Positions 45,943 to 52,932 of a stretch of DNA of 53,637 bases are shown in pieces; the stretch's first letter is position 1; every line of letters starts with the position of its first letter. Origin of the DNA: Bacteroidaceae bacterium (GTDB lineage Bacteria > Bacteroidota > Bacteroidia > Bacteroidales > Bacteroidaceae); contig JAGASY010000089.1 of assembly GCA_017621515.1 (NCBI GenBank), forward strand, positions 1-53,637, written 5' to 3'. Made by a program: the position numbers and the translations under genes. The notes beneath the pieces were generated by a model. It was not told the DNA's origin, searched no databases, and saw nothing but the letters and a program-made list of their open reading frames with translations.

Positions 45943-48240
45943 ATGAAAAAGATTTTTTTACCACTAATCATGGCGGCAATGTGCTATACCGGCACATTGG
46001 CACAGACAATCAAGCATCCGTCTCTGCTGTTCACCAAAGAGCGCATACAGGATGCAAAGAAGCGAATCGGCGAAGACTCCTTAATGTCTGAGGGCTGGAA
46101 AGAGATAAAAAAGACTGCGGACGACCTCCTGAAACGGAACGACATACGTAGAATAGAGTATCTTGCCCTTGCATATCAGATGACGGACAGTGCACAATAT
46201 GCAGACAAGATGAAGTCTATGCTCATTGACGTAGCCACCAAAACAACCAGCTGGGGCGACAGCGAAATGCTTGCCCGCACACCGGCATGGAACTCGGAAC
46301 TGCAAATGGCGCACAAATCATTCCAGATTGCCCTTGCATACGATGCTGTATATAACAGACTGACCGACAGCGAGCGCAGGACAATAGCCAAAGGCATGAA
46401 GAGAATTGCCATAGACCCACTTCTCGGCGACTGGGTATTGGAGCCAACTCGCATACACTCTCTCAACTCGATGGGGCACAACTGGTGGACATCATGCGCC
46501 TGCATGGGAGGTCTGCTTGCACTGAGTATGCAGAACGAGCTGCCTGAGGCACGCGAATACGTTGAAGCATTACGCGAAGGAGTGCCGCAATGGTTTGACT
46601 TCGCCGGCGACCTGCTGCAACACAAGCCGAAGACATTCGATGACGGCGGCGGCATGTACGAAAGCATCAACTACGCACGCTTCGGTGTGCAGGAAGCCCT
46701 GCTTTTCATGAGCGCATGGGAAAATGCGTATGGGAAATCCTTCGACAACATACCCCAGCTTGCCCTCCTGCCCGATTTTTTCATGCACGTATGCTATCCG
46801 CGCACAGGACAACTGTGGAGCATCAATTTCGGAGACAGCCACAAGAATGTCAGCGCCGAAAGCTGCCTGATGCTGCTCTACCACCTCAAGAGCTATAATT
46901 GCAATAATGAAGATGCAGACAAGATAAGATGGTATATCTCTCAAGTGGAACAAGGTCAGCACGGAGAAGGTTTCTACGTCAACCGTCCGATGGGCTTCCT
47001 CTACACTCCCGATTTCAGCAATGCCCCGAAAGTACCTTCTACCGGCAAATCGATTCTGCTGCGCGACTTCGACTGGGCGATGATGCGTACTTCATGGGAA
47101 AAAGATGCCACCATGCTGGCAGTGAAGTCAGGACACACATGGAACCATTCTCATGCCGATGCCAATTCGTTCATACTGTTCCACAAAGGTGTTGACATCA
47201 TAAAAGATGCAGGCAATTGTTCATATCCAAAACCGCAATACCGCAACTATTTCTTCCAGAGCGATGCACACAACGTGGTGAAATTCAACGGAGAAGGTCA
47301 GAGCCGCGAACAGCAATATCACGGCAGCCAGATGCGCGGCGAAATGAACTATCTGCTCGACGGAGGCAATGTGAAATACGTTCTTGCCGACGGAACAGGC
47401 CCTATGGCAGACAAGTTCAGCCGCAATTTCAGACATTTCCTGTGGATGGACAACGTGATATACATCATCGACGACCTCAAGAGCCATGAAATCGGTCACT
47501 ACGAATGGCTGTGGCATCCGGGCGGAGAAGCGCGCAAGCGCGGAGGCGAACTGACCATCACCAACGGCAATTCGTCTGTAGTCGTCCGTCCCATCTATCC
47601 GCGTCCGCTGGCACAGTCCGACTTCGTACACGACTATCCTAACGACCTGTATTGGGAGATACTCGAAGGCCCTACGGAGAATCTTCAGGGCACAGAACAA
47701 TATTACTCCTTCCATCTGCCGGCAAAGACAGACCGCGTAAAGGCTCTCACAGCCGTAACCCTCAAAGACACTCCCGACCAAAAAGACCTTCCGGTATTTG
47801 AACGTAGAGAAGGAAAAGACTGGATTGGACTTCGCATCACCAACGGCGACAAGATTACCGACCTGTATATCAATCAGCTTGCCGACGGACGACTGATGCA
47901 CCTCAATTCGTGGATTGAAGCGGACGGATGGACTACCGATGCCTACATGTTTGCGGTAAGCTATAAGAAAGGAAGCAAAGCAGCCGATGCCAAAGAAATG
48001 TTCCTGCTCTACGGAAGTTCTCTGCGTCGCAGTTCAGACATTTACTTCTCGTCACTTGCCAAACTGAACTATATCATGAAGGAGAACAACGGCAAAGTAT
48101 CTGTCAACGTCAATGGGCAGCCACTAATGAAAGCCAAGTTCCGCACCACTTCCACACCGACATCGGTCAATGTCAACGGCAAACAGACCAAACCGGAATA
48201 CAACGGCAAACTGATGAAACTTACAATTTCCGCGCAATAA
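45943..48240 (+). CDS. Heparinase II/III-family secreted polysaccharide lyase-like protein
   Basis: This 765-residue exported protein has signal peptide MKKIFLPLIMAAMCYTGTLA. A helical (alpha/alpha)-toroid runs over about residues 20-360, with SMGHNWWTSCACMGGLLAL and DGGGMYESINYARFGVQ. A beta-sandwich heparinase II/III-like domain follows (about 365-600), with SGHTWNHSHADANSFILFHKG and the later WMDNVIYIIDDLKS. Histidines in WNHSHAD and the Tyr of GGGMYESINYA match catalytic positions of this superfamily. A C-terminal Ig-like region ends the protein. The substrate cannot be read; uronic-acid-containing polysaccharides (glycosaminoglycan, alginate, ulvan or pectin-type) are usual. Confidence 0.9.
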   Translation: MKKIFLPLIMAAMCYTGTLAQTIKHPSLLFTKERIQDAKKRIGEDSLMSEGWKEIKKTADDLLKRNDIRRIEYLALAYQMTDSAQYADKMKSMLIDVATKTTSWGDSEMLARTPAWNSELQMAHKSFQIALAYDAVYNRLTDSERRTIAKGMKRIAIDPLLGDWVLEPTRIHSLNSMGHNWWTSCACMGGLLALSMQNELPEAREYVEALREGVPQWFDFAGDLLQHKPKTFDDGGGMYESINYARFGVQEALLFMSAWENAYGKSFDNIPQLALLPDFFMHVCYPRTGQLWSINFGDSHKNVSAESCLMLLYHLKSYNCNNEDADKIRWYISQVEQGQHGEGFYVNRPMGFLYTPDFSNAPKVPSTGKSILLRDFDWAMMRTSWEKDATMLAVKSGHTWNHSHADANSFILFHKGVDIIKDAGNCSYPKPQYRNYFFQSDAHNVVKFNGEGQSREQQYHGSQMRGEMNYLLDGGNVKYVLADGTGPMADKFSRNFRHFLWMDNVIYIIDDLKSHEIGHYEWLWHPGGEARKRGGELTITNGNSSVVVRPIYPRPLAQSDFVHDYPNDLYWEILEGPTENLQGTEQYYSFHLPAKTDRVKALTAVTLKDTPDQKDLPVFERREGKDWIGLRITNGDKITDLYINQLADGRLMHLNSWIEADGWTTDAYMFAVSYKKGSKAADAKEMFLLYGSSLRRSSDIYFSSLAKLNYIMKENNGKVSVNVNGQPLMKAKFRTTSTPTSVNVNGKQTKPEYNGKLMKLTISAQ

Positions 48241-48335
48241 GCAGAAGAAGCCAATTTTGTCTTCAATCAATCCTGTAGTTTCTAAAAATAGAACTACTAC
48301 CTGCGAAAAAAAGAAGACACAAACAATAATGAGCA

Positions 48336-48377
48336 AATGCCCTATCAAAGTCCCCAAATGGCTTGATAGGGCATTTT
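48336..48377 (+). terminator. Intrinsic terminator after the heparinase-like gene
   Basis: ATGCCCTATCAA pairs with TTGATAGGGCAT around a short loop, followed by TTTTAG. The stem is 12 bp and perfect. Confidence 0.8.
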
Positions 48378-48410
48378 AGTGGGCGCATTCAACAGCCTCT
48401 TCCTGCTTGT

Positions 48411-48480
48411 TTTAGTGGCTGTCTTCACAGACTATTTATGTGGTAGCGACGGAGGAGTCTGTCGAAGACATTCACTTTAA
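48411..48480. repeat. Short palindromic element left of long repeat E
   Basis: TTTAGTGGCTGTCTTCACAG (48411-48430) is matched by the inverted arm CTGTCGAAGACATTCACTTT near 48459-48478. It ends 26 bases before long repeat copy E and contains TAGCGACGGAGGAGTCTGT as at 36911. Confidence 0.82.
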
Positions 48481-48506
48481 AAAACGACAAAAATCGACTT
48501 TTTCAG

Positions 48507-49295
48507 TTTGACAAAATGATATTTTCGGTCAAAATGGAAATTTAACACTTGAACCGATTTTCTGCCGACAACAAAAAGACAAAAAATCCAACTTAAAGAC
48601 AACTAATTGATAATCAACAAAATACAAAACCTTTCATAATATTCAAAAAAACATGCCGGACGCATTTTTTTGAGCATTTTGAGTATTCTGATAATTCTCT
48701 GACTATTAACATATTACATATAAATTCACCATTTTTGCCCTCAAAAGCCCTCAAAGACACACTCACTTTTAAGTTTATATTCAGACGCTCTTCCGAAATA
48801 GTGAATTATACACTTCTTAACATTTCGGCCGAAGCAAATTGCTTTTTTCTCCGCTTCCCAATGTTTTTTTATTTTCAGCGCGCTGTTTTCAAATTTTCAG
48901 CGCACAGTAAGCGAATTTCCACTGCGCTGCAAATAAAATTGCAGTGCGCTGCGAAGAAAAAAACAGCGCGCTGAAAATTTGAAAACTCTATGATGTTTTT
49001 TCAAAAACTCTTCGCCGGAAATAAATAAATGTAAAAGAACCGCTCCAAAACGAAACACTATTTCACAATTCCCGGAGGCTCCACGAAATGTGCGTAGAAT
49101 CCCTATTCCTCGATAAAAGTCCGACACGCTTCATTTTGGCGCGTGCCAGAGGGCTTGGAATTTTAACATTTGACAAAATCAAAAAGTAACCAATTCCACG
49201 AATAAGCAGACACATTAGTTATTAATTATCAAAATCAGCAATCAATATGTCAGAAAATATTTTTGTTAAAAAATGCATATAAAAAATTTTGTTAT
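48507..49295 (-). repeat. Long intergenic repeat, copy E (complete, minus orientation)
   Basis: This 789-bp copy begins TTTGACAAAATGATATTTTC (48507-48526) and ends with ATTTTGTTAT (49286-49295), the complement of the ATAACAAAAT start of copies C and D. It also carries ATTATACACTTCTTAACATT (about 48804-48823), CAGCGCACAG, CAGTGCGCTG and CAGCGCGCTG in the core (about 48876-48973), and GCGTAGAATCCC near 49093. Confidence 0.9.
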
Positions 49296-49320
49296 GAGGA
49301 GTTTTATAAGACAATTCTGT

Positions 49321-49340
49321 AGTTGTATTCGACTGTTCAA
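49321..49340 (+). repeat. Short element right of long repeat E
   Basis: AGTTGTATTCGACTGTTCAA lies 25 bases after copy E, inverted relative to the arm at 48456-48480. The bases from 49341 to 49446 hold nothing that I can identify. Confidence 0.6.
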
Positions 49341-49446
49341 GTTTGTGTGTACACCAACATAACTAATACGAAAAAATTAATGTGGATTGCAATCTAAAGA
49401 CAAGCATCCATTTCCTAATATACATATTGCTTGCCACTAAACAACT

Positions 49447-49646
49447 TCTCTTACGGAGAGATGGATTTTTCGAGTGCAAAGATACGAAGATTTATATAAA
49501 AGCCTCAAAAACAGCCAGATTTTTTACTTATTAGCTCCCAAATAATTGTTATAAATCATTTCATATTATACAAAAAGAATGCTCATGGAACGATAATTTA
49601 TTCAAAAACAGAGATATAAGAAATTTGTCCATCTCTCCGTAAGAGA
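49447..49646. promoter_or_regulatory. Putative invertible promoter segment of the polysaccharide locus
   Basis: TCTCTTACGGAGAGATGGA (49447-49465) and its exact complement TCCATCTCTCCGTAAGAGA (49628-49646) form a perfect 19-bp inverted repeat bounding 162 bases. Just inside the left copy, on the minus strand, TATCTTTG (49484-49477) has TTTTTG 21 bases upstream. The promoter therefore points left, away from the NusG-like gene at 49881. Site-specific inversion would turn it towards that gene. Phase-variable promoters of this layout precede capsular polysaccharide loci in Bacteroides. No recombinase gene is in the window. Confidence 0.82.
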
Positions 49647-49763
49647 CGGATAAAAAAATACACATAGAGAGGGGACTCCTGACGCATTCAATTTATTAGT
49701 AACGACACTTGTCTGAGTAAATGACAAAACAGTGCATCACATTTTTTTGCATGGGGAAGAGCC

Positions 49764-49799
49764 AAGTTGGAAATAGAGGGGATTTATCTCCAACTTTTA
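49764..49799 (+). terminator. Hairpin in the upxY leader, possible attenuator
   Basis: AAGTTGGA (49764-49771) pairs with TCCAACTT (49789-49796) followed by TTAC. It lies between the invertible segment and the NusG-like gene. UpxY proteins are known to prevent early termination in such leaders, which would give this site a role, but the stem is short and the T-run weak. Confidence 0.4.
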
Positions 49800-49880
49800 C
49801 TAATAGTTCGTATAACTACTTGAATTACAATAATATTTGCATTCAAGCAGGATTGGAAGGTATGTACCATATTCAAAGCT

Positions 49881-50426
49881 ATGACTTCTGAGGATGACAA
49901 AAACAAGCAGTGGTTTGTCATGCGCGACTTGAAACGCACAAATGCCAAACAACCGGCATACCGTCTTCTTGCAGAGCAGCAAGTAGAGGTATTCACCCCG
50001 ATGAAATGGACGCTGGTCACAAGCAGGGGCAAGAAAGTCAGAAAAGAAGTGCCATTTCTGCAAGACTTGGTTTTTGTACATGACACCCGGGAGAAAATCG
50101 ACCCTATTGTAGCAAAATGCCCCACCCTACAGTATAGGTTTTTAAGGAAGACCTACCGCAAACCGATGACAGTGCCGACCTCCGAAATGGAGCGCTTCAT
50201 TCATGCTGTCAGCAGTTCGGAATCGCCCCGCTATTATCTTCCGGAAGAGATAACTCCGGACATGTACAGCCGCAAGATACGCATTGTGGGAGGTCCGCTC
50301 GATGGTTACGAGGGTTGTCTGCTTACCATGCGCGGTTCAAAGGTGAAACGTCTGCTGGTGGAACTGCCTAATCTGCTTACCGCCGGGGTGGAAGTCAGTC
50401 CGGAATATATACAGCTGGTGAAATAA
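49881..50426 (+). CDS. UpxY-type NusG-family transcription antiterminator
   Basis: This 181-residue NusG paralogue has an N-terminal NGN domain (about residues 8-110): KQWFVMRDLKRTNAKQPAYRLLAEQQVEVFTPMKW, then VPFLQDLVFVHDTREK and MTVPTSEMERFI. A C-terminal KOW domain (about 130-180) has RKIRIVGGPLDGYEGCLLTMRGSKVKRLLVEL. It matches the UpxY group that promotes read-through of capsular polysaccharide operons in Bacteroides. It is the first gene after the invertible promoter. No UpxZ-like gene follows; a toxin-antitoxin remnant and an ATPase gene lie between it and the sugar-nucleotide gene ugd. Confidence 0.92.
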   Translation: MTSEDDKNKQWFVMRDLKRTNAKQPAYRLLAEQQVEVFTPMKWTLVTSRGKKVRKEVPFLQDLVFVHDTREKIDPIVAKCPTLQYRFLRKTYRKPMTVPTSEMERFIHAVSSSESPRYYLPEEITPDMYSRKIRIVGGPLDGYEGCLLTMRGSKVKRLLVELPNLLTAGVEVSPEYIQLVK

Positions 50427-50437
50427 ATCCAATGCAC

Positions 50438-50504
50438 CATACGCGTCTTAAACATTGAGATTCAACATAAAACAGATAAGAATCTTCATATTTGCTTGTA
50501 TCAA
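50438..50504 (+). repeat. Direct repeat, left copy
   Basis: CATACGCGTCTTAAACATTG (50438-50457) and AATCTTCATATTTGCTTGT (50481-50499) recur at 52717-52766 with three differences; the right copy lacks about 20 bases between the two blocks. Each copy begins shortly after a stop codon. Confidence 0.8.
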
Positions 50505-50513
50505 TAGAAAGCA

Positions 50514-50521
50514 GTAACTTT
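50514..50521 (+). promoter_or_regulatory. -7 element of the antitoxin gene
   Basis: TAACTTTG followed by TCAC matches TAnnTTTG, 26 bases before the antitoxin start. This would make the following genes partly independent of the invertible promoter. Confidence 0.5.
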
Positions 50522-50546
50522 GTCACTACAATAATAAATATTTAGC

Positions 50547-50777
50547 ATGGCAAATACGACGACATTATCTTCACAGCAACTGATTGTGACAGTAGAAGAT
50601 GCTTCTATCATCAATGAACTCAAACGTGCAATTAAAATGATGCGCGGAGTCAGTAAGATATCTGTAAGAAAGCCTAAGAAAACAGAAATAGAATTAGCAC
50701 GCGAAGAAGCACAAACCGGCAAGGTCACAAAATGGGAGAATGTAGATGATTTATTTAATGAGATTCTCGGGGAATAA
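50547..50777 (+). CDS. Antitoxin-like protein of a YafQ/RelE-type pair
   Basis: This 76-residue protein has an N-terminal segment TLSSQQLIVTVEDASIINELKRAIKMMRGVSKISVRK. The acidic C-terminal part (ELAREEAQTGKVTKWENVDDLFNEILGE) is typical of antitoxins that bind a RelE-fold toxin. It resembles small DUF2683-like antitoxins common in Bacteroidales. Its stop codon TAA overlaps the first codon of the toxin remnant. A promoter lies immediately upstream. The partner toxin is broken, so this gene may be an orphan antitoxin. Confidence 0.75.
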   Translation: MANTTTLSSQQLIVTVEDASIINELKRAIKMMRGVSKISVRKPKKTEIELAREEAQTGKVTKWENVDDLFNEILGE

Positions 50778-51062
50778 AATACACCATTTTTACGACCAAA
50801 AGATTTGACAAGGCATTAAAACGTTGTGCAAAACGAGGCTATCCTACTGAAAAATTACGCATAGTTATCAACTTGTTATGCGAGAATGGATTCTTACCCA
50901 GTCAATACAAACCACATTTGTTACACGGTAACCATAGTAAAGAATGGGAATGTCATATAGCCCGATTGGTTACTTATATGGGAACAAGATGATGAGAAAT
51001 TGACATTACTTATGTTATCTACCGGAACTCATTCAGACTTATTCGGAAAAACAAAAAGATAA
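50774..51062 (+). pseudogene. YafQ-like mRNA-interferase toxin, inactivated
   Basis: The sequence encodes a YafQ/RelE-type toxin with two lesions. The expected ATGA overlap with the antitoxin reads ATAA, so the start codon is ATA, while the antitoxin stop survives. After KEWECHI (CAT ATA at 50954-50959) two bases are missing, and the frame continues as PDWLLIWEQDDEKLTLLMLS and TGTHSDLFGKTKR, ending at 51062. Upstream of the shift the frame reads KYTIFTTKRFDKALKRCAKR. The C-terminal HSDLF contains the family's catalytic-type His. The original protein would be about 95 residues. Confidence 0.85.
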
Positions 51063-51100
51063 AAAATAGCAAAAGGTATCAGAATATCAAGGGGAATCCG

Positions 51101-51108
51101 TATCTTTA
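51101..51108 (+). promoter_or_regulatory. Near-consensus -7 element of the ATPase gene
   Basis: TATCTTTA is one mismatch from TAnnTTTG, 28 bases before the ATPase start codon. Confidence 0.4.
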
Positions 51109-51135
51109 CGTTTAAAATCCCAAAGAACGTAAGTT

Positions 51136-52713
51136 ATGATAGACAAGTCCATATATAATGAAGTGAGGTTTCCAATCGGTATTCAGACATTCTCGAAAAT
51201 TAGAGAAGGTAATTATCTGTATATTGACAAAACGGAATACATTTACCGTTTGGTTCATTCTGCCTCCAATTATTATTTTCTGAGCCGTCCCCGCCGTTTC
51301 GGAAAATCATTGCTTGTATCCACTTTCCACAGCTATTTCTCTGGCAAGAAGGAGCTGTTCGAAGGACTTGCCATCAGTAGAAAGGAAACAGAATGGACGG
51401 AATATCCGGTTCTGCACTTCGACATGAGCCTTGGCAAACACATGGCTAAAGAAACATTGGAGCGTTACCTGAATAACCAATTGGCCAACTATGAAAATTT
51501 ATATGGCATTGTCCAGCCGGCTATAGACACCAACGACCGACTGACTAACCTGATCAGGAGTGCTTACAACAATACCGGGAAGCAAGTGGTTGTCTTGATT
51601 GACGAATATGATGCACCACTTCTTGACGTGATGCACGAGGACACGGAACTTCCCATTCTTCGCAATGTGATGCGCAATTTCTACTCTCCGTTGAAAGCAT
51701 GTGACCCCTATTTACGCTTTGTATTCCTGATCGGCATCACCAAATTCTCCCAACTGAGCATCTTCAGTGAGCTGAACAATATAAAGAACATCAGCATGGA
51801 CGAGCCGTATGCAGCGATATGCGGCATTACGGAGGAGGAAATCCGCACGCAGATGTCTGAACATGTCGGCAGACTTGCAGACAATCTCGGCACGGACTTT
51901 GAGGGTGTGATGGAGAAACTGAAGGAGCACTATGACGGCTATCACTTCACATGGCCTTCGCCCGACATATACAATCCTTTCAGTCTGCTGAACGCTTTTG
52001 CAGACGGAAAGCTCAAAGACTACTGGTTTGGCAGCGGAACACCGACTTATCTGATAGAAATGCTCCGCAAATTCAATATTCTGCCGTCAAAAATAGGAGG
52101 AGTAGAGGCAGTATCAGCGGAGTTTGATATGCCAACGGAACGAATTACCACGATAACTCCGCTTCTCTATCAAAGCGGTTATATCACGATAAAGGGCTAC
52201 GACAATCTGTTCGACATATACACGCTTGATATTCCCAACAAAGAGGTGAGAATTGGACTGATGCGCAGCCTCATCCCCTCATATCTGACACAGGATACGC
52301 TCTCTGCCACAACAACGATAGTGAATCTTGCACGTGCAATATACCGTGACGATATGGACATGATGCTCAGCACATTGCAAGTATTCCTTTCTACCGTTCC
52401 ATATTGCGAGAACACTGACTACGAGGGACATTACCAGCAGGTTCTCTATATCATATTCTCTCTGCTCGGACAATACGTGGACATAGAAGTCCGGACTCCG
52501 AAAGGCAGAGTAGATATGGTGCTCCGTACACAGACAACTCTCTATGTCATGGAACTGAAGCTTGACCAAGATGCAAGTACCGCTATGCAACAGATAAATC
52601 TTAAGGACTATTCTTCTCGTTTTGCCCTCTGCAATCTTCCTGTGGTGAAAGTCGGAATAAACTTCAGCAGTGAGGAGAGAACTATTACAGACTGGAAGAT
52701 AGAGAAGCTCTGA
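51136..52713 (+). CDS. AAA-ATPase with C-terminal PD-(D/E)XK nuclease-like domain
   Basis: This 525-residue protein belongs to the abundant Bacteroidales 'predicted AAA-ATPase' group. The N-terminus FPIGIQTFSKIREGNYLYIDKTEYI is characteristic. Walker A is RPRRFGKSLLVST (about residues 54-66), Walker B is VVVLIDEYDAPLLD (about 153-166), and the sensor segment is FLIGITKFSQLSIF. The C-terminal domain (about 420-515) has GRVDMVLRTQTTLYVMELKLD, which fits the D...ExK nuclease core. Biological function is not established; many copies are found in one genome and they are often carried with mobile regions. It lies inside the directly repeated flanks at 50438 and 52717. Confidence 0.9.
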   Translation: MIDKSIYNEVRFPIGIQTFSKIREGNYLYIDKTEYIYRLVHSASNYYFLSRPRRFGKSLLVSTFHSYFSGKKELFEGLAISRKETEWTEYPVLHFDMSLGKHMAKETLERYLNNQLANYENLYGIVQPAIDTNDRLTNLIRSAYNNTGKQVVVLIDEYDAPLLDVMHEDTELPILRNVMRNFYSPLKACDPYLRFVFLIGITKFSQLSIFSELNNIKNISMDEPYAAICGITEEEIRTQMSEHVGRLADNLGTDFEGVMEKLKEHYDGYHFTWPSPDIYNPFSLLNAFADGKLKDYWFGSGTPTYLIEMLRKFNILPSKIGGVEAVSAEFDMPTERITTITPLLYQSGYITIKGYDNLFDIYTLDIPNKEVRIGLMRSLIPSYLTQDTLSATTTIVNLARAIYRDDMDMMLSTLQVFLSTVPYCENTDYEGHYQQVLYIIFSLLGQYVDIEVRTPKGRVDMVLRTQTTLYVMELKLDQDASTAMQQINLKDYSSRFALCNLPVVKVGINFSSEERTITDWKIEKL

Positions 52714-52716
52714 TAT

Positions 52717-52766
52717 CATACGCGTCTCAAACACTGAAGTTGAATCTTCATATTTGCTTGTTTCAA
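52717..52766 (+). repeat. Direct repeat, right copy
   Basis: CATACGCGTCTCAAACACTG (52717-52736) and AATCTTCATATTTGCTTGT (52743-52761) match the left copy at 50438-50504. Between the copies lie the antitoxin, the dead toxin and the ATPase gene. Confidence 0.8.
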
Positions 52767-52932
52767 CATCATACAACTTTTTCTTATAAACTTTATTTCA
52801 ATAAAAATAATTGAGACAGAGTAATTTTGATTGCAATTTATATATGAAGTATAAATTGTGATAACCTCAGACTATGGGTGAATTGTACCAAAAATTCCGA
52901 TTCTCATCGGAAATATAATCTATAAATTCATA

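Noticed and set aside
48735..49127. Two overlapping frames in long repeat copy E
   Set aside because: Neither is conserved in other copies and both are rich in Phe/Leu/Ser from AT-rich repeats.
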